NCBI GenBank assembly: GCA_028290305.1
Contig: JAQGKC010000083.1
Span: 37,711-101,710, forward strand
Origin: Bradyrhizobium sp.
GTDB lineage: Bacteria; Pseudomonadota; Alphaproteobacteria; Rhizobiales; Xanthobacteraceae
Length of the DNA stretch: 64,000 bases
Direction: 5' to 3'
This document shows positions 7,533-16,319 of the stretch, piece after piece. Under the pieces are notes generated by a model. That model was not told the DNA's origin and ran no database searches. It saw only the letters and a program-made list of their open reading frames with translations. A program made the position numbers and the translations under genes. Each line of letters starts with the position of its first letter. Positions within the stretch are counted from its first letter, which is position 1.

Positions 7533-8777
7533 TCACTTGCTGAGATTGCACGCCCCGTCGCTTTCGGGCCGGAACGCCTTGTCCCCCGGAATGACCGAGA
7601 TTTTTTCATAGTAATCCCAGGCGTACCGGCTGGCTGATGGCGCTTTCACGCGGTACAGAGAGAGATCATAGACGACCCGGCCGTCACTGCGAATGTGAGC
7701 GGGCCTGCCGAAGAAATCCACCGGCAGCTTCCGCATCTCGGCGTTAACGGCTTTGGCCTCGTCGGTGCCGGCAGCTTCGATTGCTCTGAGATAGTGGTGC
7801 ACCGACGCGTAGGTCGCAGCCTGGAGCTTGGTCGGTTCGCGCTTCTCGACATCGAAGAATCGCTTGGCGAACGCGCGGGTTGCGTCGTCATCGTCCCAAT
7901 AATATTGCGCCGCGATGTACATTCCTTGCGCATCTTTTAGCCCGATGGAGTGGACGTCCGATATGAAAGTCAGCATTCCGACGATGGTCTGGCCAGAACT
8001 CTGCAGACCAAATTCATGGGTCTGCTTGACGGCATTGACAGTGTCCGCACCTGTGCCAGCGAGCGCGACGACCTTGGCGCCCGAACTCTGCGCGGCGAGA
8101 AGAAAGGAGGAGAAATCAGTGGTGTTGAACGGATATCGTACGGTCCCAACCACTTTTCCGCCGGAATCGACGATCGCCTTGGACGCATCGCGCACCATCG
8201 CCGAGCCGAAGGAGTAGTCGACCGCGACGAAATACCAATCCTTGCCGACCCGCTTGCTCAGTTCGCCGACGAGACCAGCCGACAGGGCGTAGGTGTCATC
8301 CGCCCAATGGGTAATCACAGGCGAACATTTGGCCCCCGTCAGCTCAGAAGTTGCCGCACCGGAAACCAGCGCACTGCGATTAAATTGGGTCGCCAGTCCG
8401 GCCACGGCCAAGCCAACCGAACTCACGGCGAGGTCCGTGACGGCATCGACATGTTGGACGTCGAACCATTGCCGCGCAATCCCGACCGCGACGTCGGGCT
8501 TGTTCTGATGATCCGCCGATATGATCTCGATCGGCTTGCCGAGCACGGTGTTGTGAAAGTCTTCGGCGGCAAGCTTTGCAGCCGTTACCGAGCCCGGCCC
8601 GCCGAGATCACGGCCGCTTCCATAGTCGCCAAGGACGCCGATGCGGACCACACCGTCCGATATGCCAGAGCCATCGCTCTGCGCGTGAACCGCCGAACCT
8701 GAGACCATGACAAAGGTGATCATCGATATCGCCAGGCATTTGCGCGATCTGCCGAACTGGCCGCAGAGCTGAATCAA
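7533..8777 (-). CDS. ABC transporter periplasmic substrate-binding protein (LivK-like, Peripla_BP_6)
   Basis: About 414 residues from TTG 8777, which has GGGAGGA six bases upstream; ATG 8801 (MAIPGRIEL) is the alternative but would overlap the palindrome at 8800-8818. A signal peptide runs through RSRKCLAISMITFVMVSGSAVHA. The mature protein has the LivK-type start GVVRIGVLGDYGSG and the later TVRYPFNTTDFSSFLLAAQ. It is a lone binding protein without ABC or permease genes nearby, so it probably delivers an aromatic acid to a transporter encoded elsewhere. It is the first gene downstream of the two operators, divergent from the IclR gene, and 102 bases before the dioxygenase alpha gene. Confidence 0.88.
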   Translation of the reverse strand: MIQLCGQFGRSRKCLAISMITFVMVSGSAVHAQSDGSGISDGVVRIGVLGDYGSGRDLGGPGSVTAAKLAAEDFHNTVLGKPIEIISADHQNKPDVAVGIARQWFDVQHVDAVTDLAVSSVGLAVAGLATQFNRSALVSGAATSELTGAKCSPVITHWADDTYALSAGLVGELSKRVGKDWYFVAVDYSFGSAMVRDASKAIVDSGGKVVGTVRYPFNTTDFSSFLLAAQSSGAKVVALAGTGADTVNAVKQTHEFGLQSSGQTIVGMLTFISDVHSIGLKDAQGMYIAAQYYWDDDDATRAFAKRFFDVEKREPTKLQAATYASVHHYLRAIEAAGTDEAKAVNAEMRKLPVDFFGRPAHIRSDGRVVYDLSLYRVKAPSASRYAWDYYEKISVIPGDKAFRPESDGACNLSK

Positions 8778-8799
8778 TTCAATCCTCCCGGGAATTGCC

Positions 8800-8818
8800 A
8801 TGTCCATCTGGTGGACAT
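8800..8818. promoter_or_regulatory. Candidate IclR operator ATGTCCA-N5-TGGACAT
   Basis: Perfect 7-bp inverted repeat, core TGTCCATCTGGTGGACA (8801-8817), lying just upstream of the substrate-binding protein gene and in the shared region with the divergent iclR-type gene at 9071. The same TGTCCA-N5-TGGACA core occurs at 41187-41203 before the second IclR gene of the window. Recurrence next to two IclR-family genes is the reason to call it an IclR-family site. Confidence 0.6.
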
Positions 8819-8819
8819 C

Positions 8820-8836
8820 ATTATCATAATGATAAT
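8820..8836. promoter_or_regulatory. Palindrome ATTATCAT-A-ATGATAAT
   Basis: Perfect 8-bp arms around one central base, starting one base after the TGTCCA repeat ends. It is AT-rich and probably overlaps the minus-strand promoter. It could be a second regulator site or part of the same IclR-controlled promoter. No copy was seen at the other IclR gene. Confidence 0.45.
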
Positions 8837-9070
8837 ATGATGGCTGGAGGGTCGTCAAGTTTGGCTGGCCCGCCCCATAGACGCGCGGTGAATGGAAAAT
8901 CTTGAGACGCGACGGACGAGGCAGACAAGTGAGGCCCGGCGCGCCGATTTCGCGGCATCGCCAACCGCTGACGGATATCGAGCTTTCGTGAGGCCCGGTG
9001 GCTCGGTATGATCCGCCGTTGCGAAACGATATTCGTCGCGACCATCTCATCAACAGTTTTGCAGGATCCA

Positions 9071-9937
9071 ATGCCGAAAGCACGCAAGGCACCCTCCCCC
9101 AATGCGGAAGATGGGGTAACCGGTGTACGGGCCGTCGATCGCGCCATCGCGATCCTGCAATGTTTCAGTGCTGATCAGCCGTCGATGAGCGTTGTCGAAA
9201 TTCAAAAGCGTGTCGGACTGAGCCGTCCCACGCTATATCGGCTTCTTCACACGTTATCATCGCGCGGCCTCATTCACTCCGAAGGCGATCCGCAGCGTTT
9301 CATGCTCGCCCACGGCGTGATGAAGCTCTCGCATGTGTGGCTAAAGGGCCTGGAAGTCGTGGTGGTGGCCCGGCCGATTGTGGAAGGATTGCGCGAAGCC
9401 ACCGGCGAAACAGCCGCTTTGTTCAGGTTGCAGGAAGACCACGGCATCTGCATCCTCGAATGCGAGAGCAGACACGTGCTTTCGATCAGCCGCGGCGTTG
9501 GCGATTCACTGAAGATTACTCAGGGATCGACCGGCAAGGCCATACTGGCCTTCATGGAGCCACACCGCCAGGCTGAATTTCTTTCCCACATGCCGACGGG
9601 TGCGCAACGAGCCCATCTGGAACAGTCGCTCGAATTGGCGCGGCGCAATGGATACGCTATCAGCCGCGGCGAAATATTTGTGGGCGCCGTCGCAGTCTCC
9701 TCTCCCTATTTCGATCACAGAGGCAGCGTCGTCGGCTCGGTCGGCCTCTATGGTCCGAATGCACGAATTAGCGATGACAAGCTTTTGGAATACGGGAAGC
9801 TGGTTTGCGAAGCCGGTCGAAAGATATCCACCCTGTTAGGTTTCCAGCCAACCGAGAAATCCGCGGATTTAAGCGACCGCCGTGGCGAAGCCATCCAGAA
9901 ACAAGCCCGCAAGCCGCCGCGTTCGCGTGCGAGATAA
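9071..9937 (+). CDS. IclR-family transcriptional regulator
   Basis: 288 residues from ATG 9071 (MPKARKAPSPN), preceded by AGGATCC. The N-terminal winged helix spans about residues 20-85, with VRAVDRAIAILQCFS and the recognition region VGLSRPTLYRLLHTLSSRG. The C-terminal effector-binding domain has SISRGVGDSLKITQGSTGKAILAFM and GYAISRGEIFVGAVAVSSPYFD, the usual IclR pattern. It is divergent from the binding protein and Rieske operon and probably controls it through the palindromes at 8800-8836, binding an aromatic ligand. The C-terminal 25 residues are basic and poorly conserved in the family. Confidence 0.92.
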   Translation: MPKARKAPSPNAEDGVTGVRAVDRAIAILQCFSADQPSMSVVEIQKRVGLSRPTLYRLLHTLSSRGLIHSEGDPQRFMLAHGVMKLSHVWLKGLEVVVVARPIVEGLREATGETAALFRLQEDHGICILECESRHVLSISRGVGDSLKITQGSTGKAILAFMEPHRQAEFLSHMPTGAQRAHLEQSLELARRNGYAISRGEIFVGAVAVSSPYFDHRGSVVGSVGLYGPNARISDDKLLEYGKLVCEAGRKISTLLGFQPTEKSADLSDRRGEAIQKQARKPPRSRAR

Positions 9938-10001
9938 AAGATGTTTTGAACGCAGATGGTCGCGCCTTGGAAAATCAGGCTTGCGCCTTGTTTCCATTGT
10001 T

Positions 10002-10562
10002 TCAGCTTGACGCGCGCGGCGCCACGGCGCCGGCCTTGGAAACGCGGGGGCGTGGTCTTCCGCCGTCTGCCAGTGCGACAATCACAACAATCTCGTCGGG
10101 ACGCGGTGCATTGCCGACGGTAACGCTGAGCGTGTCAATTTGATCGAACGACCAGACATCATCCTTATGGCCAAGCGGAACATCGATGCTGCAACCCACC
10201 GCGCCTATTTTCACATTGGATGGAATGATGGCCTGGCCGCCGCCGATCGCATCTCGCATGGGTTTGCCCATGCGTGGGTGCAGGATCGCCGCCGCATGCT
10301 CGATATCGCCGGACACACCGACGATCGCTGCCTTGCCATAGGAGACCGCTGGGCGTGGAAGCAGCTTCAACGCCTCCTGCACCAGCAGTTCTCCCAGTTC
10401 GGCGCCGAATGGAATAAGTTCCTGCAGATCGTCCAGCGCGCGGCCGGCCAGCGGATTGGCGATCACGGCGCATGCCGCAACGCGCGTCACCGGTGTAATG
10501 GAGGGCAGTCCGCCCTCGGCGTAGACCACGTCCTTGACCAACAGCAGCCGGCGGATGTCCAT
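10002..10562 (-). CDS. DUF1185 / 'amino acid synthesis' family protein
   Basis: 186 residues from ATG 10562, one base after the amidohydrolase stop, with GGAG nine bases upstream. It begins MDIRRLLLVKDVVYAEGG, then GKAAIVGVSGDIEHAAAILHPRMGKPMRDAIGGG and ending VRP-type ADGGRPRPRV. The pattern matches the DUF1185 (BB2672-like) family, which is often found beside Liv-type transporters and amidohydrolases but has no proven biochemical role. The family name does not show that it makes amino acids. It is the last gene of the seven-gene operon and convergent with the IclR gene (64 bases between stops). Confidence 0.8.
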   Translation of the reverse strand: MDIRRLLLVKDVVYAEGGLPSITPVTRVAACAVIANPLAGRALDDLQELIPFGAELGELLVQEALKLLPRPAVSYGKAAIVGVSGDIEHAAAILHPRMGKPMRDAIGGGQAIIPSNVKIGAVGCSIDVPLGHKDDVWSFDQIDTLSVTVGNAPRPDEIVVIVALADGGRPRPRVSKAGAVAPRASS

Positions 10563-10563
10563 G

Positions 10564-11544
10564 TCAGGCTCCAATCAAACGATCAAAGTTGCGATTGAGA
10601 ATGAGTTCGGCCTGGTCCGCCGGCAATGCATTCCGAACAAAAGTCACCGGATTGGGCTCGCCGAGCGGAAACGGTGCGTCGCTCCCCAGCAAAAGATGCT
10701 CGACCGGAACGACGTCGGCAACGTAGCGCAAGATCGCCGGCTCGAAACAGATGGTGTCGAAATACAGCCGGCGCAAATAATCCCCGACGGGCATTTTCAG
10801 CATGGCGGCAAGTTGCGGGTTGGTATCGACTTCACGCTGCATCCGCGCCCGAAGAATCGGGCTGAACGCGCCGGCATGCGCGCAGACAAGCCTGAGATCC
10901 GGCCACCGATCGAGAAACCCCGAGCAGATCATTTTCAGGATATTGATCGTGTTGTCGAACAGATAGCCTGCAACGATGGTCAGCTCGTATTCTTTGGTGC
11001 GGTCCTTGCCGAGCGGATCAGCCGGATGCACGAACAACGGCACATCGAGGTCGACCGCCATCCGAAAGATGGGTTCAAACTGCGCATCGTGCAGATAGAC
11101 CCCGCGGACGTTGGACGCGACATGGCCGCCGACAAAGCCGTGATCGCGGACGCATCGGCGCAACTCTTGCGCCGCAGCCTCGGGCTCCTGCATCGGCAGC
11201 AACGCCCATCCGCCAAACCGCGTCCGGTCAGGCGCGATTGCGCCGGCCAGGGCATCGTTGAAGACCCGCGCCGCCTCGACCGCGAGTTTCGTATCGAGAT
11301 GATAGTCAATGAACGGCGTAGCCAGCGACAGGATCGTGCGCTCGACGCCGTCGCGCTGCATCCGCTCAACTTGCTTGCGCATGTCGAAGAATGTCGTGTT
11401 GAGACCAAAATGCATGCCGCGAATATCGAGATCAACAGCGTCGCCCTCCTGTCGCTTGACCTTGATGGCGAATTCATTCCTCGATTGGGCAAATCTGAAG
11501 AAATCTTCCGGCACGAAGTGACAGTGGATATCGGTAATCATCAT
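10564..11544 (-). CDS. Amidohydrolase family 2 protein (ACMSD-like decarboxylase/hydrolase)
   Basis: 326 residues. The start ATG 11544 overlaps the livF stop (TGATG). The metal-binding motif is ITDIHCHFVP at the N-terminus, and further expected ligands are in LFVHPAD, VCAHAG and LLGSDAPFP. This is the fold of 2-amino-3-carboxymuconate-6-semialdehyde decarboxylase (ACMSD), gamma-resorcylate decarboxylase and related non-oxidative decarboxylases that use one Zn or Mn. Cotranscribed with a complete LivFGMHK transporter, it probably acts early on the imported compound. Decarboxylase versus hydrolase activity cannot be settled from sequence. Confidence 0.85.
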   Translation of the reverse strand: MMITDIHCHFVPEDFFRFAQSRNEFAIKVKRQEGDAVDLDIRGMHFGLNTTFFDMRKQVERMQRDGVERTILSLATPFIDYHLDTKLAVEAARVFNDALAGAIAPDRTRFGGWALLPMQEPEAAAQELRRCVRDHGFVGGHVASNVRGVYLHDAQFEPIFRMAVDLDVPLFVHPADPLGKDRTKEYELTIVAGYLFDNTINILKMICSGFLDRWPDLRLVCAHAGAFSPILRARMQREVDTNPQLAAMLKMPVGDYLRRLYFDTICFEPAILRYVADVVPVEHLLLGSDAPFPLGEPNPVTFVRNALPADQAELILNRNFDRLIGA

Positions 11545-12248
11545 CAAAGTCCCAGGTAAGCAGTTTTCAGGCGATCATCGTTCAAAAGGGTTTCGCCTTG
11601 CCCCTCCATGACGATCCGGCCGTTCTCCAGCACGTAGGCTCGGTCGGCCGCACGCAGAACATGGTGGACATTCTGTTCGACGATCATCACGGTCAGCCCC
11701 TTGGCGCGCAGGTCGATGATCAGGTCGAACAATAGCTTTACGTAGATGGGAGCCAGACCTTCGGTCGGCTCATCAAGCAGCAGGACGCGCGGCTTGGCCA
11801 TCAGGGCCCGGCCGATCGCCAGCATCTGCTGTTCGCCACCGCTCATTGAGCCTGCCACCTGCTTGCGCCGCTCGGCGAGGACTGGAAGCAACGCAAATAC
11901 CTCGTCGAGCGTCTGCATTGCGACAGAACGGGCGGCTGTGGAATAGGCACCGACCTCGAGATTTTCCAGGACTGTCATGAACGGAAACAGCCGCCGCCGC
12001 TCCGGCACCAGCACCAAGCCTCTGCTCGGCCGTTCATAGGCAGGCAGATTGTCCACGGCGACGCCGTCAAGCAGCACCTGGCCCTGATGGGTAGTCCTCA
12101 GTCCTGCGATCGTGAACATCAGCGTGCTCTTGCCGGCAGCATTCGCGCCGACCAGACCGACGATCTCGCCAGCACCGACGGACAGATTCACATCGTGCAG
12201 CACCTGCACGGCGCCATAGAAGGCGTTGAGATTTTTGACCTCAAGCAA
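11544..12248 (-). CDS. livF: ABC transporter ATP-binding protein LivF
   Basis: 234 residues. Start chosen at TTG 12248, inside the end of livG, with AGGAG seven bases upstream; upstream in-frame codons lie in livG. It has Walker A GANAAGKST, signature MSGGEQQMLAIGRAL, Walker B VLLLDEPTEGLAP and the switch His in MIVEQNVHHVL. It energises import with LivG. The stop overlaps the amidohydrolase start, so all genes from livK to the DUF1185 gene appear to be one transcript. Confidence 0.92.
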   Translation of the reverse strand: MLEVKNLNAFYGAVQVLHDVNLSVGAGEIVGLVGANAAGKSTLMFTIAGLRTTHQGQVLLDGVAVDNLPAYERPSRGLVLVPERRRLFPFMTVLENLEVGAYSTAARSVAMQTLDEVFALLPVLAERRKQVAGSMSGGEQQMLAIGRALMAKPRVLLLDEPTEGLAPIYVKLLFDLIIDLRAKGLTVMIVEQNVHHVLRAADRAYVLENGRIVMEGQGETLLNDDRLKTAYLGL

Positions 12249-12969
12249 GGTCCATCTCCTCGCCGAGATAGGCTTTGACCACAGCCGGGTGGCGCGCCAG
12301 CGCAGCCGGCGTGCCCTCTGCAATCAGCTTGCCGCGATTGATCACGATCATGCGCGTTGCGGTTTTCATGATCGCGTAAAGCACATGCTCGACCCAGATC
12401 ACGGTGATGTCACGCGCCGGCAGCCCCGCCACGAATTTCGTCATGGTGCCCACTTCCGTTGGCGTAAGGCCGGCCATGATCTCATCGAACAGCACAAGCT
12501 TCGGCCGCATCGCAAGGGCCCGCGCCACTTCGAGCCGTTTCAAGAGGCCAACCGTCAGGGAGCTCGCGGGCGTGCTGGAATAATCGGCAAGTCCGACATC
12601 GGCGAGCGTGGCTTCCGCCAGCCTGCGCGCGCCCGCGAGGGACTTTTCCCGCAGGAAGGCGCTGAGCATGACGTTCTCGATAACAGATAATTGCCGGTAT
12701 GGCTTCGGGATCTGAAACGTGCGGGCAATGCCGACGCGCGCAATGTCGTGGGATTTCCAGCCGGTGATGGGCTTGCCGCCAAACAATATCTGACCTGACG
12801 ACGGCGGGAGGACGCCGGCAACGAGATTGAACAGCGTGCTCTTGCCGGCGCCGTTCGGCCCGATCAGGCCGAGCAGCTCTCCGGGCTGCACCTCAAAGCT
12901 GACATCGTCGACGGCACGCGTCGTACGAAACGAGCGGCTGACATTGCGGACCTGCAGAAGCACGCTCAT
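12241..12969 (-). CDS. livG: ABC transporter ATP-binding protein LivG
   Basis: 242 residues; ATG 12969 overlaps the livM stop (ATGA). Walker A is GPNGAGKST, Walker B VLFDEIMAGLTP, and the switch region VIWVEHVLYAI. The signature segment reads SSLTVGLLKRLEVARAL, where most LivG proteins have LSYG or LPYG followed by Q. This is a mild departure that still keeps the downstream RLE-ARAL helix. It pairs with LivF on the LivH/LivM permease. Confidence 0.92.
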   Translation of the reverse strand: MSVLLQVRNVSRSFRTTRAVDDVSFEVQPGELLGLIGPNGAGKSTLFNLVAGVLPPSSGQILFGGKPITGWKSHDIARVGIARTFQIPKPYRQLSVIENVMLSAFLREKSLAGARRLAEATLADVGLADYSSTPASSLTVGLLKRLEVARALAMRPKLVLFDEIMAGLTPTEVGTMTKFVAGLPARDITVIWVEHVLYAIMKTATRMIVINRGKLIAEGTPAALARHPAVVKAYLGEEMDLA

Positions 12970-13979
12970 GTGAACGGCCTTTGGCGGGTCAGTCTGTTCA
13001 ATGCCCCGGCCAGGCCCGCCGGGAAATACAGCATGACGACGATCAACCCGAAACTGTAGATCACAAGATGCAGCCCGACCGCCGAACTGCCGAGATATGA
13101 GCGCAGCAATTCGGAGAGTGGCGTGATCAGGAACGAGCCAAGCACGGGCCCTATGACCGTCCCCAGTCCGCCGACGGCGGACAACAGTGCGAACTGGAAT
13201 GAGAGCTCCGGCGAGATCACATAGGTCGGATCGAGGTAAAGGAAATACTGCGCAAACAACGATCCACCGATGCCCGTCAGACCGGCGCTGAGGGCCATAG
13301 CCGCGGTCCTGCCGAGCAGCGGATTGACACCCGCTGCCCCGGCGGCATCTTCATTGTCGCGAATGGCAAGGAGATAATAACCGAAGCGGGAAGCTTCGAG
13401 CCCCTTTGTTACGGCATAAACCAGGACGAGATAGCCCAGCATCAGCGCGGCATAGGTGGTCTTCGACGCAAAGACCATGCTGACCCAATTTGGCGCCGGC
13501 ATGATCGACAAGCCTTCCGGCCCTCCGGTCAGTGACGACCAGTTCAATGCGCCAATGCGAACGACCTCGGCAAAGGCCAGGGTCGAGAGAATGAAGAACG
13601 GGCCGCGCAGCCGCGCGCAGATCAACGCCAGCACCGAGCCAAGGGCCGCAGCTATCAGCGCACCGATCCAGATCCCGATCCATGGCGTAATGCCATAGCG
13701 CAGCAAAAGGATCGTGGAGGCGTAGGCGCCGACGCCGAAAAAGGCCGAATGGCCAAATGAGATCAAGCCGGCATAGCCGCCTGCGATATTCCAGGCCAGT
13801 GCCAGGCCGCCAAACAGGAAGCTCAGCAGCATGACATCCTGCAAACTGGGGGCGATGCCGGAGGCGACCAGCGCACAACACATCAGCAGCAGCAGAATTT
13901 CGAACCAAGAAATCTGTCCACGCTGCGGCATCGCCGGGATGCGTCTTGTACTGGCTGCTCTGGCTGTCACGGTCGACAT
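12966..13979 (-). CDS. livM: ABC transporter permease LivM
   Basis: 337 residues with multiple hydrophobic segments. The family hallmarks are NIAGGYAGLISFGHSAFFGVGAYAS near residue 65 and the EAA-like loop LAIRDNEDAAGAAGVN in the cytoplasmic region. It has an N-terminal extension of about 25 polar residues. It forms the transmembrane channel with LivH. Its stop overlaps the livG start, and livH ends six bases upstream. Confidence 0.92.
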   Translation of the reverse strand: MSTVTARAASTRRIPAMPQRGQISWFEILLLLMCCALVASGIAPSLQDVMLLSFLFGGLALAWNIAGGYAGLISFGHSAFFGVGAYASTILLLRYGITPWIGIWIGALIAAALGSVLALICARLRGPFFILSTLAFAEVVRIGALNWSSLTGGPEGLSIMPAPNWVSMVFASKTTYAALMLGYLVLVYAVTKGLEASRFGYYLLAIRDNEDAAGAAGVNPLLGRTAAMALSAGLTGIGGSLFAQYFLYLDPTYVISPELSFQFALLSAVGGLGTVIGPVLGSFLITPLSELLRSYLGSSAVGLHLVIYSFGLIVVMLYFPAGLAGALNRLTRQRPFT

Positions 13980-13985
13980 CGGGCG

Positions 13986-14870
13986 CTACTCGTTCATGCC
14001 GAGGGTCGCAGCACCCTGCTGACCAAGAAGTCCATTCGGGCGAAAGATCATCACCAGCAGGAACAGGATGAAGAAGAACATCTGACCGAAAGCCGGCGCC
14101 ACGTAGTAGCTGCTGAGGGATTGCACCACGCCGACGCAGATGCCGCCAAACAATGCGCCTTCGATACTTCCCATCCCGCCCAATACGACGATGACAAAGG
14201 CGATCAGGACGAAGTTCAGCCCGACCGAAGGGAATACCGAAAACAAGGGAACCATCACGCAGGCGGCAAGTCCCACCAGCGCAGATCCGCACGCGAAGGT
14301 GATGAGAAAAATGCGAGGCACCGGAACGCCCATCAACATCGCGGCTTCACCGTCCTGCACGGTCGCCCGGATCGCCTTGCCGAGATAAGTCCTCCTGATC
14401 ATCCACTGCAACGCGAACGTGCAAAGCAGCGTTATCAGGAAGCCCAGCAACAGTTCGACCTTGAGGTAGATCGGCCCAATGACAATTGAATGATTGAAGA
14501 TCGGGGGAATATCCCGAAGATCCGCGGTCATCACCATCAGCGCCGCATTTTGCAGGAAGATCGACAGCGCCATGGTCGCAAACACGACCGCCAGATGCGG
14601 CTTATCCAATGCAGGGCTGATGACCAGCCAGTATACGACCGCGCCAAACAGAAACATCGCCGGCACGATCGCGATAGAAGCGATATAAGGGTTAAGCCCG
14701 AACAGTTGGGTAAACGCCCAGGCGCCGTACATCGCGATCATCAGGAACTCGCCGTGGGCGAAGTTGACGATGCGCAGGACGCCAAAGATCAACGTCAGGC
14801 CGATGCTCATCAAGGCGTAAATGCTGCCGATGAGGATACCGGACAGGACGAGTTGGACGATGGTGCTCAT
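13986..14870 (-). CDS. livH: ABC transporter permease LivH
   Basis: 294 residues, all-helical membrane protein beginning VQLVLSGILIGSIYALMSIG, with the family motif RIVNFAHGEFLMIAMYGAW near residue 33 and the cytoplasmic loop RATVQDGEAAMLMGV. It partners LivM. There are 54 bases between the livK stop and this start. Confidence 0.92.
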   Translation of the reverse strand: MSTIVQLVLSGILIGSIYALMSIGLTLIFGVLRIVNFAHGEFLMIAMYGAWAFTQLFGLNPYIASIAIVPAMFLFGAVVYWLVISPALDKPHLAVVFATMALSIFLQNAALMVMTADLRDIPPIFNHSIVIGPIYLKVELLLGFLITLLCTFALQWMIRRTYLGKAIRATVQDGEAAMLMGVPVPRIFLITFACGSALVGLAACVMVPLFSVFPSVGLNFVLIAFVIVVLGGMGSIEGALFGGICVGVVQSLSSYYVAPAFGQMFFFILFLLVMIFRPNGLLGQQGAATLGMNE

Positions 14871-14924
14871 GGCGTTTGCCCAACAGCGTCAGGGATGCGG
14901 AACCCGGTCTCCCGCGCGATCAGG

Positions 14925-16193
14925 TTAGCGATTGTTCCAATTCGGCAGCGGCACCATCATTGGCTCGTGGGTCGCGAGGCTTGGCGGGAATACTTCCTCG
15001 TTTCCGGTCTTGGTCCACTGCCAGACACCGATCGACGCCCGCAGGTTCTGGCCGGCATCCTTGGGATCATCGGCCCAATCGAAGTTTGTGAACTTGATGC
15101 CGCTGCCGTTGACCAGCGATCCCTCGGGCAGATCCAGCTTCAACGCGATTTCACGCAGTTCGTCGGGCTCAAACGTCCTGGCCTTCGGCAAGACCTCGGT
15201 GAACAGGGCCCAGATCGCCGAGAAACCCGCCGTCGCGTGCCCCGCGGGTGGACGCTTCAGCTTGGCTTCGTAACGCTTGTAGAACTCCTCGGCGATTTTC
15301 TTGATCTCGGGATTCAGCACATTTTCGTTCACCTTGGGCGGAAAATCCGCGACAAGAATGCCGTTCACGGAATCGCCGATGGAATCCCGCAGGTCCGGCG
15401 AAGAATAGCCGGCGCTGACGCCGATGAAGGCCGCTACGTTGAAATCGAGCTCCTTGGCCTTTCGCTGAAACAGGATCGCGTCGTTGGGAAATGAGATCGC
15501 GATCAGAATGTCCGGCGCGACATCCTTCAGTTTCTGCACGATCGGGGTCATGTCCGTCGCGGTCTGATCGTAGCCTTCGTCATAGACGAGCTTGATCCCC
15601 TTGCTTTGCGAGTAGGCCCGGATGCCGTCTCCGACGGATTTACCGAACGCCCGGTTTTCCCAAAGCAGTGCGATTTTCAGATCCGATGCCGGCTTCTTCA
15701 GCCGCTTGCTGAGATCGTCAAGCACGATGTCAACCGCGGCCTGACCATACTTACGGGCGGGCGCACCGACCTGAAAAGTGTACTTGAAGCCGCGGCGCGT
15801 GATGATCTCGGCGGCGCCGGTGGTCTCCCAGTGAAACACGTTGTGACGTTCCGCGGCCTGACTCACAGCAATCGCGATGGGTGAAGCAAATGAACCTGTC
15901 GTGATCTTGACGCCGTCTTTGGTGATGAGCCGCTCGGTTTCACTGATCGCCGCATTGGGATTCGTCGCATCGCCCTGCACGTATTCGATCTTTCGGCCAT
16001 TCACGCCACCGCGTTCATTGATCATGTCGCGCGCGATTTGCATGGCCTCCCAGTTCTCGATTCCATTTTTTGCCAAAGGGCCGGTGAATGGCAACAGCAC
16101 GCCGATCCGAATTGGCTCTTGTGCGTTCGCGCTCATCGTCAGCGCCAGCGTGATGCTCGCAAATATTGCGCTCAGTCGCAGGAGAGGTCGCAT
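14925..16193 (-). CDS. ABC transporter substrate-binding protein (LivK type)
   Basis: 422 residues from ATG 16193, with GGAGCC upstream. The signal peptide is MRPLLRLSAIFASITLALTMSANA and the mature start QEPIRIGVLLPFTGPLAKNG is typical of Peripla_BP_6. First gene of the operon livK-H-M-G-F, amidohydrolase, DUF1185. Such systems in rhizobia often import aromatic acids or amides rather than leucine. With an ACMSD-like enzyme at the end of the operon, an aromatic or muconate-type substrate is plausible but unproven. Divergent from a LysR regulator 126 bases away. Confidence 0.92.
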   Translation of the reverse strand: MRPLLRLSAIFASITLALTMSANAQEPIRIGVLLPFTGPLAKNGIENWEAMQIARDMINERGGVNGRKIEYVQGDATNPNAAISETERLITKDGVKITTGSFASPIAIAVSQAAERHNVFHWETTGAAEIITRRGFKYTFQVGAPARKYGQAAVDIVLDDLSKRLKKPASDLKIALLWENRAFGKSVGDGIRAYSQSKGIKLVYDEGYDQTATDMTPIVQKLKDVAPDILIAISFPNDAILFQRKAKELDFNVAAFIGVSAGYSSPDLRDSIGDSVNGILVADFPPKVNENVLNPEIKKIAEEFYKRYEAKLKRPPAGHATAGFSAIWALFTEVLPKARTFEPDELREIALKLDLPEGSLVNGSGIKFTNFDWADDPKDAGQNLRASIGVWQWTKTGNEEVFPPSLATHEPMMVPLPNWNNR

Positions 16194-16319
16194 GGCTGGC
16201 TCCGTTGCGTTCAATCCGTCCGAGTCACGCAAACGTAGCAATCGGGCCGCCATGCAGCAATCGAATTTTTGTTATATGATCTATTCAGTAAATGTATACT
16301 TTGGCGCAGGAGCAGGCGC

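Noticed and set aside
10534..11559. A 341-codon plus-strand frame antisense to the amidohydrolase
   Set aside because: The minus strand has the amidohydrolase with metal motifs; the plus-strand product looks like translated antisense.
14490..15494. A 334-codon plus-strand frame over livH/livK
   Set aside because: Composition (many Arg, Gln, His) and position opposite two clear genes mark it as a shadow.
16194..16319. LysR T-N11-A binding box between livK and the LysR gene
   Set aside because: Several imperfect AT-rich repeats exist around 16265-16310 but none was clearly better than chance.
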